From Chitinophagaceae bacterium (GTDB lineage Bacteria > Bacteroidota > Bacteroidia > Chitinophagales > Chitinophagaceae), in assembly GCA_025963615.1 (NCBI GenBank), contig JAOQAL010000750.1, positions 1-15,448 on the forward strand: DNA of 15,448 bases, written 5' to 3'. Below the pieces are notes generated by a model. It did not search any database. It was not told the DNA's origin and saw only the letters and a list, made by a program, of their open reading frames with translations. Shown here in pieces: positions 1 through 7,216 of this stretch (position 1 is the stretch's first letter; the number at the start of each line of letters is the position of its first letter). The position numbers were made by a program, and so were the translations under genes.

Positions 1-1
1 A

Positions 2-1159
2 ACTGCAAATGACAGGATTAATTTAGCAGAGTCGGAACAGCTGCCCATAATTTCTGCGAGTGGAATGTATTCGTATGCGAATCCGATTTCAGAAATAGGA
101 ATCCCTTCCGGGAATGGCATTAGTAAATTAAAAAAAATTGCACCAGCGAACAGTATCCGGACAGGGCTGAATGCCAATTACGTACTATATGATTTTGGGC
201 GAATCAAAGCCAACGTGGACCGGGCAAGACTGGACCTTCAATTTGCGAAAGATAATATAAATTATAACAAGTCGCAGATGGCTTACCTGGTATCTGTCAT
301 TTACTATCAGATTATTTACTTAAGGAAATCCATCGCCATACAGGACAGCGTAATTAATTTTTTGGATGCTAATAAAAGCGATACCAAAATCAAATTGTCG
401 CACGGAGATGCCCTTATTTATGATGTACTTTCCATACAATCACAAATTGACCTGGAACACAATCGGAAAATCGATCTCGAAAACTCTCTCTACAAACAAT
501 ATAATCTTCTGGAATATACTACCGGCAAACGACAAACAGACCAAAGCGTTACGTTTGACTTTTTATTCATTTCAGACTCATTAAACGTTCAAACATATCT
601 GACGAATGCTCAAACCAATAATTGGGATTTCAAATTGTCCAACGACAAAATTCAGCAGTCGGAAGCCGATTTGAAAATCAGCCGTACGCTTGGAAAACCA
701 TCTGTTTCACTGAGTTCCGGAACAGGATATGCTAACGGTTACCTTCCAAACCTGAATACATTTACATACAATTATACTGCCGGTGTATCCCTGATTATTC
801 CATTATATATGGGCGGCAGGGCGCGTAAACAGGTAATGGTTTCGCAAAGTGAATTAAGGCAGGCAGAACTTGGCTATGAAACATTGACCAGCAGTTACCG
901 GAAAGACATCTGCCAGGCATTAACGGACCAAAAAAGCAACTCACAAAGCCTGCTTAATGCAAGAGAACAGGTGGCGGTGGCTAAAGAAGCGCAAAGATTG
1001 TCTCAGAGCCGTTATAAAAATGGCATAGGCACAAATCTTGAACTTACAAATGCGAGCACGAATGTTCAGCGCGCTGAGCTGAGCATTTTACAATATGAGT
1101 TTCAACTTTGTCTTGCTAATCTCGAGCTGGCAAGGCTAACAGGAATTGTATACTGGTAA
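2..1159 (+). CDS. TolC-family outer membrane efflux protein, 5' truncated by window edge
   Basis: This is the C-terminal part of an outer-membrane factor of the TolC family, the trimeric exit duct of tripartite efflux pumps and type I secretion systems. The frame is open from base 2, so the ATG at 65 is an internal Met and the true start lies to the left. Two features of the OEP fold are visible. One is the strand ending in YVLYDFGR that leads into a long amphipathic helix (RIKANVDRARLDLQFAKDN). The other is the second-half counterpart LIIPLYMGGRARKQV, again followed by long helices rich in Gln, Ala and Leu. The internal duplication (strand pair plus helix hairpin, twice) is typical. About 385 codons are present where 420-480 is usual, so only the signal peptide and first helix are probably missing. 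No periplasmic adaptor or RND gene follows; the next downstream start (1259) is a truncated relic. The family is secure; the substrate cannot be told. Confidence 0.9.
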   Translation, partial: TANDRINLAESEQLPIISASGMYSYANPISEIGIPSGNGISKLKKIAPANSIRTGLNANYVLYDFGRIKANVDRARLDLQFAKDNINYNKSQMAYLVSVIYYQIIYLRKSIAIQDSVINFLDANKSDTKIKLSHGDALIYDVLSIQSQIDLEHNRKIDLENSLYKQYNLLEYTTGKRQTDQSVTFDFLFISDSLNVQTYLTNAQTNNWDFKLSNDKIQQSEADLKISRTLGKPSVSLSSGTGYANGYLPNLNTFTYNYTAGVSLIIPLYMGGRARKQVMVSQSELRQAELGYETLTSSYRKDICQALTDQKSNSQSLLNAREQVAVAKEAQRLSQSRYKNGIGTNLELTNASTNVQRAELSILQYEFQLCLANLELARLTGIVYW

Positions 1160-1258
1160 ATCTCCATAGGTTCTTCCAGATTCATCCATATTGTCAATCT
1201 ACTTAAGTGCCAGAATGGCAAAGGCATGCTATAACTTTAACTATTAAAAACATGAAAC

Positions 1259-1342
1259 ATGAAGGACATGTCAATCTGGAGTAATTTCCTGGTAGCTGCA
1301 TTAGGAGTGTACCGACCGCTTAAAAACTGGACAGTTTGCTAA
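1259..1342 (+). pseudogene. Truncated gene start fused to an IS-like end
   Basis: A 27-codon ORF begins with ATG after an AT-rich leader and reads MKDMSIWSNFLVAALG before running into the IS3-like terminal sequence that starts at 1308, which supplies the last residues and a stop. The first 16 residues look like the N-terminal edge of a membrane protein: a short polar start, then Trp and a hydrophobic run. The rest of the gene is gone. It lies 100 bases downstream of the TolC-type gene and could once have been its operon partner, but the family cannot be named from so few residues. This is inference from the junction; chance is possible. Confidence 0.35.
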
Positions 1343-1350
1343 AGGCAGTT
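1308..1350. mobile_element. Possible solitary terminal remnant of an IS3-family element
   Basis: The stretch begins TGTACCGACCGCTTAAAAAC and continues into TGGACAGTTT. This matches the general pattern of IS3-family (IS150-like) ends as I recall it: TGTACTGACCC, an A-rich spacer, then a TGGACA or TTAGACA block. It contains the perfect 6-bp inverted repeat AAACTG-GA-CAGTTT (1324-1337) and a second CAGTTT at 1346-1351. No transposase coding sequence and no matching opposite end are visible in the window, so at most one end survives. The start of the element coincides with the point where the short ORF from 1259 stops looking like protein. Confidence 0.4.
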
Positions 1351-1538
1351 TAGTCTTTTTTATTTTTGCCCCGAATAATAACCGGCGAATTAACATACTA
1401 ATCTGTTACTAATTTCTCAACAATCCGCAATTACCAATGCTTTTCACTTTCTGTATCGGAAAGTAACCTAGGCAAAGCAAACATTTAACATCATTCATAA
1501 AACAACATGAAAGCCTTTTAAATAGGGCTCAATACAAT

Positions 1539-1883
1539 TCAGTTTTTCCTCCAAAAGTGTGTACTATCGAAATAAATGTCCCTCACCTGTCCCTGGTTTG
1601 TTTTGATCCGTACGATATCATAATGTTTAGACGACCTGAACTTATGGGTTCTCCTCACCAGCGAATAGCCCGGATAGTTAATCGATAACCATTTGTATTC
1701 CGCATCCAACACTTCTCTTTCACTTTGCATCATGATGACAATTGGATTACTAAAAGAAGTTCCACCTTTCAGTGCATCGGCATGTGCTACTGTAGGTAAA
1801 TCGCGTTTGGGCCCTGTTTTTTTAGGGGTTGAACAGGCTCCAAGGAGCATAATAACTACAAACAAAGCGTTGACTGTTTTCAT
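1539..1883 (-). CDS. Small hypothetical lipoprotein
   Basis: A 114-residue protein with a lipoprotein signal: MKTVNALFVVIMLLGAC, where LLGAC is a good lipobox and Cys17 would be the lipidated residue. The start at 1883 was preferred over an in-frame ATG at 1916 because the extra 11 residues (MSIDDNVNIYF) would sit in front of an otherwise ideal signal peptide. The mature part has a Lys/Pro-rich linker, then an alpha/beta stretch with a central LDAEYKWLSINYPGY and a C-terminal pair of strands (YDIVRIKTNQGQVRDIYFDS). No family was recognised. It is probably anchored in the periplasm or outer membrane. It stands alone, transcribed away from the phosphatase gene, with more than 200 bases on each side free of intact genes. 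Confidence 0.7.
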   Translation of the reverse strand: MKTVNALFVVIMLLGACSTPKKTGPKRDLPTVAHADALKGGTSFSNPIVIMMQSEREVLDAEYKWLSINYPGYSLVRRTHKFRSSKHYDIVRIKTNQGQVRDIYFDSTHFWRKN

Positions 1884-1976
1884 AAAATATATATTTACGT
1901 TGTCGTCGATGCTCAACCGGCGTGTTCCTTCAATATAATTAATTCACACCAACAACCGAATTTATAAAATTTGCAA

Positions 1977-2045
1977 ATGGCAAAGAACGATTTCCTCGGG
2001 TCGGTTTATATATTCATTACTGAATATAAGGGTCTGACTTGTTGA
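1977..2045 (+). pseudogene. Short orphan gene start, possibly PadR-like (weak)
   Basis: A 22-codon ORF starts MAKNDFLG and stops after another 14 residues. The opening is reminiscent of PadR-family regulators, which often begin with a basic residue followed by a xFLGEFE-type strand and are commonly encoded beside MacB-type permeases; a permease relic lies at 3583. The resemblance covers about eight residues only, so a chance ORF is quite possible. The surrounding gap (1917-2138) shows nothing else. Confidence 0.15.
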
Positions 2046-2138
2046 AGAACAAGAGCGAATATTACGGACAGAGCCAGGGTAATTTTATGTACCGTTTGCC
2101 TTTTAATATAGCAGGGATTTACATCCAATAAATATTTT

Positions 2139-3185
2139 TTAGTTGAGGGCTGTCCGCAGGCCTCTGTTATTCACCCTGAAAAATTTGTCTCCTTCCACTA
2201 ATAATCCCTGTGCATTACCTGCGTGCCAGTTCGTGTTTATATCCCATAATTTGCCATCATAAAATGAGCTTACCAGGTAGCGGATAGTATGGCCAACGAT
2301 AATTTTCTCCGCTTTATAGCGGGCCAGCGTTGATATCACAAGATTCTGCATCGCCGGCGGCTCGTCAAAGTAGCCCCTGTACCAGAATGGGGAGTTGGCA
2401 TTAAAAAAATCCGAAAAATAATCCGGCAAATCAGACTTCCATTTTGCATACCAGGGCCTTACCATTTCATTGATAGACTCCAGCGATAATTTCCGGTTCA
2501 ATATTTCCCAGGATATGCCTGCATGCATAACAAGAAATCGCCCCGTCCTTTCGACGATATTTTTACTTCTCAGCCACCGGCCCAGCTCTGTATCTTCATC
2601 GAAGAGTTGCATATAATCCTTACCTAACAGTCTTGCATGATCGAAATAAGCCGGCTGCACATAGCGAAGGTCTCCGGACAAATTCATAATCTCATGATTC
2701 CCCAGTAGCACATGCACCGAACCGCCTTTCGCTCCTGCTGCCGATTCCAGCTTGTATAACAACCATAACTGTTGAGTAACCGCAAAGCCGCGGTCAAACA
2801 GGTCGCCGCAGATCACCAGTTCACCGGTACCAAATATCCAGTTATAACTTTCATCCATGATCTTATTCGCTATCAGCATTTGGCGGAGTAGTTCAAACTC
2901 CCCTTCGATATCAGAAAGGAACAATATGGTATCTGCAGATTTTGATATGACTGAATCATTATTAATTTTCTTCAGGGCCACCGTAAAATTCCATGATTCA
3001 TTTCCCGGAAAATTGACCTGTACCGTATGTTTCTCTTTTTCGGAAAGGGGAAAAGACTCAATGTTGACAGCCGGTGAATCCAGTGTCGCAACAATAATTT
3101 TTTTCCGCTTATAAAACACGTAAGGTTGCGCTGTCATTTGTTGAACAAGCACGATTAATACTGTAGCAACCAGGATTCGTTTCAT
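2139..3185 (-). CDS. Exported Shewanella-like metallophosphatase (calcineurin-like, Shelphs type)
   Basis: A 348-residue metallophosphoesterase of the PPP/calcineurin fold, expected to hydrolyse phosphomonoesters with a two-metal centre. An N-terminal signal peptide (MKRILVATVLIVLVQQMTAQ) predicts export to the periplasm. About 65 residues of poorly conserved beta-like sequence come next, then the catalytic motifs in order: LSDIEGEF (D92), CGDLFDRG (D128, R132), LLGNHEIMN (N163, H164), VMHAGIS (H221) and IVGHT (H299). Spacing and motif set fit Shewanella-like protein phosphatases better than the Mpp/UshA groups. One point is odd: motif I is SDIEG, with Glu94 where PPP enzymes normally have a metal-binding His (GDxHG). 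Physiological substrate unknown; Shelphs relatives are known to dephosphorylate phosphotyrosine. The gene is monocistronic on this strand. Confidence 0.85.
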   Translation of the reverse strand: MKRILVATVLIVLVQQMTAQPYVFYKRKKIIVATLDSPAVNIESFPLSEKEKHTVQVNFPGNESWNFTVALKKINNDSVISKSADTILFLSDIEGEFELLRQMLIANKIMDESYNWIFGTGELVICGDLFDRGFAVTQQLWLLYKLESAAGAKGGSVHVLLGNHEIMNLSGDLRYVQPAYFDHARLLGKDYMQLFDEDTELGRWLRSKNIVERTGRFLVMHAGISWEILNRKLSLESINEMVRPWYAKWKSDLPDYFSDFFNANSPFWYRGYFDEPPAMQNLVISTLARYKAEKIIVGHTIRYLVSSFYDGKLWDINTNWHAGNAQGLLVEGDKFFRVNNRGLRTALN

Positions 3186-3582
3186 TAGTAAACATTTTTT
3201 GTCAGGACCTCACCAACTCTAAAACTATGATGTATTAAGGTAACTAAATGCTACCACATAATTCTGTTCGAATTCTGAGTTTGTATTGATTGTTGATAGA
3301 GAAATCCCCCGCTGCAAGTAGTCTTCAGGTTCACCTAATCGGTATTAAATCAATAAGTGTAAACTCCTATATCTTAAAACATATTTTACGGAGTTTGCGA
3401 CGACCAATCCCGATGGATGCAGTTTCAGCGCTTTCCTTTTATTTTGTGTAGCTTTCTTTCACATTTATTAACCATTTTGTAATCACTGGTACTAATTTTT
3501 AAAAGCAAAATTGCGTTCAAAAATGTCGAAATGATGGGTTGCAATGACAGGCAAGAACTTTTGTTGTTAATTGTTAAAAATC
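3186..3582. other. Gene-free AT-rich stretch
   Basis: No intact ORF, RNA gene or convincing repeat was found here. The region is AT-rich with many stops in all frames. It must contain the promoter of the leftward phosphatase gene, but I cannot place the boxes with confidence. Confidence 0.4.
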
Positions 3583-3681
3583 ATGCTAAAGAATTATTTG
3601 TTAATTGCTTTTCGCAACTTTAGTAAAGATCGGTTTAGTGCACTAATCGCTAGTATATTCAGGTATTGCATGTCCGATTAG
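3583..3681 (+). pseudogene. N-terminal relic of a MacB/FtsX-type ABC transporter permease
   Basis: A 32-codon ORF begins MLKNYLLIAFRNFSKDRF and continues with SALIASIF before losing similarity and stopping at 3679-3681. This opening is the hallmark of Bacteroidota MacB-PCD/FtsX permeases, which start MLKNYLKIAxRNLxKNKxFSxIN and then enter the first transmembrane helix. The relic ends where the GLAIG motif of that helix would be expected. The remaining ~770 codons are absent. Family assignment rests on established N-terminal conservation; truncation is read directly from the sequence. No ATPase or adaptor gene is nearby. Confidence 0.65.
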
Positions 3682-3801
3682 ACTGTGCGAAGAGGTAAAT
3701 GCGTTTATATTTTTATTGAGTTTCCGTTCACATAAGAATTTATTCTTAACTGCGTATTGTATTTTTATTACATTTATACCCTGTTATTGTTATTGCTCTC
3801 T

Positions 3802-3873
3802 ATGCCTATATCGTCTACCTATAGTGATGAATTTTTGCTTCAGTTGATGAGCGATATGTGTCGGATCTGTTAA
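3802..3873 (+). pseudogene. Short orphan gene start, possibly ECF sigma-like (weak)
   Basis: A 23-codon ORF reads MPISSTYSDEFLLQLMSD and then stops. The stretch YSDEFLLQLMSD resembles the SDEELLxLLxxGD lead-in of Bacteroidota ECF sigma factors, where a GDxxAF motif would come next; here the frame ends instead. The similarity is short and could be chance. It lies 17 bases upstream of the hydrolase gene start and may alternatively be just leader sequence. Confidence 0.18.
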
Positions 3874-3890
3874 ATTGACAAAAAAAACAG

Positions 3891-4949
3891 ATGAAAAAGT
3901 TGAAATTCATTACCTGGTTTTTGTTTTATTTATTTTTAAACATATTTGCCTGTCATGGCTTTGCGCAACAGGACTCTGCAAAACAAAAATCATGGGATGC
4001 CAACCAGCCTTTATTGCCCGCGAATTCAGCATGGGCTATTGACAGATTTCATCAAAAGTTAGATTCGCAAAAGGTTAATAATTACAACCTGGTTTTTATT
4101 GGTAATTCGATTACGCAGACCCTGGGAGACATCGGGGGGAAATATGATTCGCTCAAATTAATATGGCAAAGGCATTTCGCTCCGCGGAAAGCTATTAATC
4201 TCGGCTTCAACGGCTTTCGGACGGAGGGAATTCTTTGGCTATTACAAAATGGATTATTGAGTTTTCGCAAACCACCAAAACTTTTTGTATTGCTGATTGG
4301 TACTAATAATGCGGACAGCCGGAATTTTCCCTTTGTTCATTCTGCTGAACAGATATTTTCAGGCACAAAAGCTATCGTTGACTTTATCCGTAAAAAATAT
4401 CCTGCATCCAATGTGCTAGTCCTGCGGATATTTCCCAAAGGTTCGGACGATCAAAGAAGCGAGGCTACTTCTCCGCCTATATTTTCATTTTCTTCTTCTG
4501 ATGTGGAGATTGCGAAGCGAGCCGGAGAATTAACATCAAAACTGGCTGACGGCAAACACGTTTTCTGGCTCGATCTCAGCCGTGTCTTTCTGCGTTCCGA
4601 CAATAAAATAAATACCGCCTTGATGCCTGACCTGCTCCATCCCAATTACGCGGGTGCTAAAGCCTGGGTGAACGCCATGGAGCCGACCTTAGCGAGGCTT
4701 ATGGGAGACAAGCCAATTCTGGATACAGATATAGTTATCGTTGACAAAAAACTTACTACTGGTTGGATGAGATATGAGAATCTGAGGACTTCATCACCGG
4801 CCAATAATTTTTTGAAAACACTGAACGGAAAAATCGGGATGCTGCTGTGTAAATATGAAGGTAATCTGCCTGTTGAAAGAAATTGTTTTAAAGGAAACAA
4901 AATAAAGATTGGGCATTGCGAATTTTCCTGTGAAACCCCAGCCTTTTAA
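3891..4949 (+). CDS. Secreted SGNH/GDSL-family hydrolase (PAF-acetylhydrolase-like)
   Basis: A 352-residue esterase-fold protein with a signal peptide (MKKLKFITWFLFYLFLNIFACHGFAQ). The SGNH blocks are all present: block I FIGNSIT with nucleophile Ser73; block II NLGFNG with Gly105; block III IGTNN with Asn139; block V MPDLLHPN with Asp247 and His250. GNSIT replaces the classical GDS, as is common in the acetylhydrolase-like branch that often acts as carbohydrate or lipid O-acetyl esterase. The hydrolase domain spans about residues 45-272. The last 80 residues (from KPILDTD on) do not look like the family and contain Cys-rich, weakly structured sequence, so a frameshifted tail or a lineage-specific extension is possible. 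The next gene begins 35 bases downstream, suggesting an operon. Substrate unknown. Confidence 0.85.
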   Translation: MKKLKFITWFLFYLFLNIFACHGFAQQDSAKQKSWDANQPLLPANSAWAIDRFHQKLDSQKVNNYNLVFIGNSITQTLGDIGGKYDSLKLIWQRHFAPRKAINLGFNGFRTEGILWLLQNGLLSFRKPPKLFVLLIGTNNADSRNFPFVHSAEQIFSGTKAIVDFIRKKYPASNVLVLRIFPKGSDDQRSEATSPPIFSFSSSDVEIAKRAGELTSKLADGKHVFWLDLSRVFLRSDNKINTALMPDLLHPNYAGAKAWVNAMEPTLARLMGDKPILDTDIVIVDKKLTTGWMRYENLRTSSPANNFLKTLNGKIGMLLCKYEGNLPVERNCFKGNKIKIGHCEFSCETPAF

Positions 4950-4984
4950 TTTTAATGCGTCAGACTGAAGAAAGGATCAAAAAA

Positions 4985-5869
4985 ATGAGCGAAAAACAAA
5001 ATTTAAGGGAAGAAAAACATGAAAAGGAAAATGTGAATGAGCCTTTTCCTAAGGATAGCCAGGCACCGCAACCACCAACTGAAAACTCACGACCAGCAAC
5101 TGAAAACATGGAAGTACACCACCACTCACACCCCGATAACCATCTGGGCGGAAAGAAGAACTGGAAATCTTATTTCTGGGAATTTTTAATGCTGTTCCTC
5201 GCAGTATTCTGTGGCTTTTTAGCAGAATATCAGTTAGAGCACGTCATAGAGCATCAGCGGGAAAAACAATTCATGCAATCAATGCTGAAGGACCTGTCAG
5301 CAGACATACTCACGATCAATAACGGCACCCCATTCCGACTTGACAGGATAAGCGCTATTGATTCTGTGTTTATATTCTTTCATGAACATCCCGATGCAAA
5401 AATAATTTCCGGGAAACTTTTCAAAACGATAAGAAGAACCAATTGGGATAGCCGGTTTTCCCGGAATACGATTACGATTAACCAGCTGAAGAATGCAGGC
5501 GGAATGCGATTGGTTCGAAACAAAGAAGTCGCCGATTCGATCTCCTATTATGACCTGCGCTGTGAATTGATAAGTGTATATTATGATTTCTATAATATAA
5601 ATGCGCAGGTTGGGACGCGGCAGTTTGAAAAATTATTCACTGCAGTGGACCTGCTGCCTTTGTATATTGCCAATCCGACTGGGGCCATTGTATCAAATAT
5701 CCCGGATTCCCTAATCATAAGGATCAATACGGGTGAACTGAATGAGCAATTGAATTTTATGATGCAGGAAAAAGCTTATACAAGACAGGCAATGGACAGG
5801 TACGATGATTTAAAACGCCGGGCAGAAAGGCTGATGGAGTTAATCAAAAAAGAATACCACCTGGAATGA
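4985..5869 (+). CDS. Single-pass membrane protein with His-rich N-terminal segment, function unknown
   Basis: A 294-residue protein of a type often seen in Bacteroidota genomes but without a known function. Residues 1-45 are charged and Pro/Gln-rich (MSEKQNLREEKHEKENVNEP). A His cluster VHHHSHPDNH (about 44-53) follows, then a basic patch and one transmembrane helix from about 62 to 80 (FWEFLMLFLAVFCGFLAEY). The rest (about 81-294) is probably alpha-helical and begins with EHQREKQFMQSMLKDLSADI. The start at 4985 was chosen over an in-frame ATG at 4955 because AAAGGA lies just upstream at good spacing and because the decayed downstream copy begins with the same MSExQN. Positive charge before the helix suggests the His-rich end is cytoplasmic; the His cluster might bind metal. 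The stop overlaps the start of the relic copy (ATGA). Confidence 0.75.
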   Translation: MSEKQNLREEKHEKENVNEPFPKDSQAPQPPTENSRPATENMEVHHHSHPDNHLGGKKNWKSYFWEFLMLFLAVFCGFLAEYQLEHVIEHQREKQFMQSMLKDLSADILTINNGTPFRLDRISAIDSVFIFFHEHPDAKIISGKLFKTIRRTNWDSRFSRNTITINQLKNAGGMRLVRNKEVADSISYYDLRCELISVYYDFYNINAQVGTRQFEKLFTAVDLLPLYIANPTGAIVSNIPDSLIIRINTGELNEQLNFMMQEKAYTRQAMDRYDDLKRRAERLMELIKKEYHLE

Positions 5870-5969
5870 GCGAAGAACAAAACATACCGGAAGAGAAGTT
5901 CTAAGAAAGAATTCCAAATCCGAAAATGTAAAGGAACATTTTCCTGAAAACAGTCAAGGTGCAATATAA
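5866..5969 (+). pseudogene. Decayed tandem duplicate of the upstream membrane-protein gene
   Basis: Starting at an ATG that overlaps the previous stop (ATGA), the sequence reads MSEEQNIPEEKF and then a stop. In another frame it continues KSENVKEHFPENSQGA to a stop at 5967-5969. Placed together these align with the intact gene's first residues, MSEKQNLREEKHEKENVNEP followed by FPKDSQAP. So this is the 5' end of a paralogue, frameshifted and then lost beyond about 35 codons. The ATGA overlap suggests it was once translationally coupled in a tandem pair. Both the alignment and the frame change are visible directly. Confidence 0.75.
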
Positions 5970-6091
5970 GAGCATTTGCATTTATGTCAGTGAGGCTTGT
6001 CAATTCCATTATGCTCGCCTGTTTAATCACCCTTTATTGCTGGTCATTTTGGTGGTAGAGGCTCTTAGTTATCTTTTTTACAGTAAATAAG

Positions 6092-6141
6092 TGATAAAAT
6101 ATCCGTTTTAGTGTACGCTTTATCAGTTTTACAGTTTTTTA
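6092..6141 (+). terminator. Candidate terminator-like inverted repeat
   Basis: TGATAAA (6092-6098) and TTTATCA (6119-6125) form a 7-bp inverted repeat with a 20-base loop, followed on the + strand by a T-rich tract ending in TTTTTTAC. It lies between two convergent genes, where a terminator is expected. The stem is AT-rich and the loop long, so it would be a weak hairpin. Confidence 0.25.
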
Positions 6142-6206
6142 CTAAAATAAAAATCAACCTTAGGATTCATTCCACCCCTTGTCATAGTCTATTTTTTGTG
6201 CAAAAT

Positions 6207-6791
6207 TTAGACCCTTAGCGAGCCACGGAAGGCCCTGGCGGCATAATAAGATTCCGCACCGTTGTGATACACGAAGACATGGTCGTAGCGGCGATCACAA
6301 AAAAGGGCACCGCGTAGGTTTCTAATGTCAGAAGGTGTTTTCACCCAGCTCGACGTTTTCGTATCGAAATCTCCAAGTTCCTGCAATTTCCGATATTGTT
6401 CTTCCGTTAAAACCTCAATGCCCATGGCGGCTGCCATATCAATAGCGTTATTTTCCGGTTTATGTTCTTTCCTTGACTCCAGCGCCTCACCGTCGTAACA
6501 AACACTTCTGCGGCCCTTAGGACTTTCCGCTGAACAATCATAAAAAATGTATTCGCCCGTCTTTTTATCATGACCAACAACATCCGGTTCCCCGCCAGTT
6601 CTTTCCATTTCATTGATCGACCACAGTTTTTCAGTATTTGCTTCCAGCTTTGCTTGTACTTTAGCCCATTCAAGATCTTTATGGCGGTTCCTATTTTTCT
6701 CAAAACGGGCTTTCAATGTGCTGAGTAGTTGTTCACGTTGTTCTGATGACAACTTCTTTTTATTGTTATTGATTTTGCTCATGCTATTCAT
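6207..6791 (-). CDS. DUF4256 family protein
   Basis: A 194-residue soluble protein matching the DUF4256 family in length and in its characteristic stretches: LSSEQREQLLSTLKARFEKN near the N-terminus, then MERTGGEPDVVGHDKKTGEY (about 62-81), DCSAESPKGRRSVCYDGEAL, and a C-terminal LRGALFCDRRYDHVFVYHNG with a final YYAARAFRGSLRV. The function of the family is unknown. There is no signal peptide or membrane segment, so it is cytoplasmic. The start is ambiguous: ATG at 6791 or the ATG three codons further in (6782); neither has a clear ribosome-binding site. It is convergent with the membrane-protein gene. Upstream are a possible small ORF and a strong palindrome that might bear on expression. Confidence 0.88.
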   Translation of the reverse strand: MNSMSKINNNKKKLSSEQREQLLSTLKARFEKNRNRHKDLEWAKVQAKLEANTEKLWSINEMERTGGEPDVVGHDKKTGEYIFYDCSAESPKGRRSVCYDGEALESRKEHKPENNAIDMAAAMGIEVLTEEQYRKLQELGDFDTKTSSWVKTPSDIRNLRGALFCDRRYDHVFVYHNGAESYYAARAFRGSLRV

Positions 6792-6816
6792 TTATTGATT
6801 AACTGAAATGATTTTT

Positions 6817-6993
6817 CTATCCGCAGGTCTGAAATACCACGATACCAAAGTCAGGATTAGAAGTAACAACGGAGGAAATATTTCCTTTGGTTGTTCTGGC
6901 AAAACATTGATGAATGTTAAACGGGCCAACATCAAAGCCTCCTTTTTTTAGGTGAGAAATAATTTGGTTTTTAGCAAAAGAAGAAAAATGCAT
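6817..6993 (-). CDS. Possible 58-residue small ORF
   Basis: An uninterrupted 58-codon ORF starting ATG at 6993 reads MHFSSFAKNQIISHLKKGGF and ends VVTSNPDFGIVVFQTCG. The composition is protein-like with no obvious signal or membrane segment, but no family was recognised. A second ORF in another frame of the same strand (6792-6932, 46 codons, MLARLTFINVLPEQPKEIFP then a Leu-rich segment) has an AAAGGAGG site 6 bases before its ATG, and its stop abuts the ATG of the DUF4256 gene. At most one of the two is likely real. The palindrome at 6865-6895 lies in both, which argues that the region may be regulatory instead. Confidence 0.25.
   Translation of the reverse strand: MHFSSFAKNQIISHLKKGGFDVGPFNIHQCFARTTKGNISSVVTSNPDFGIVVFQTCG
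6865..6895. repeat. 31-base near-perfect palindrome upstream of the DUF4256 gene
   Basis: The core AGGAAATATTTCCT (6873-6886) is a perfect 14-bp palindrome. It is flanked by AACAAC (6865-6870) and its complement GTTGTT (6890-6895) with 2- and 3-base mismatched spacers. It lies about 75 bases upstream of the DUF4256 start and could be a dimeric regulator site or an RNA hairpin. No T-run follows directly on either strand. Confidence 0.5.
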
Positions 6994-7216
6994 TTTCCTC
7001 AGTCCGTTAGAATCTAGCTAGTTGCCAATGGATTATCGTTTAAAGGTATAGTTACGTCAGGGGTCTTTATTAAAAAACTTCGATTGGATTTTCATGTCTA
7101 ATTATAAGCTCCGGGTTTTTTGGGCATCTAAAAGTATAATTTCTAAAGACTTAAGGCAATAAAATATTCCTGAAATGAAAGATTAGCTCCTCTCTTTTCA
7201 TATCTTTCTGCTGCAA

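Noticed and set aside
1446..1464. ACTTTC/GAAAGT inverted repeat with a 7-base loop
   Set aside because: Short stem, no T-run beside it and not placed at a gene end; not called a terminator.
5984..6058. 24-codon hydrophobic ORF (MSVRLVNSIMLACLITLYCW...) after the duplicate stub
   Set aside because: Too short, no ribosome-binding site or homology recognised; likely chance.
7063..7098. Minus-strand 12-codon start (MKIQSKFFNKDP) with a possible frameshifted continuation (DVTIPLNDNPLATS)
   Set aside because: Too short and not attributable to any family; listed only because other gene-start relics occur in this window.
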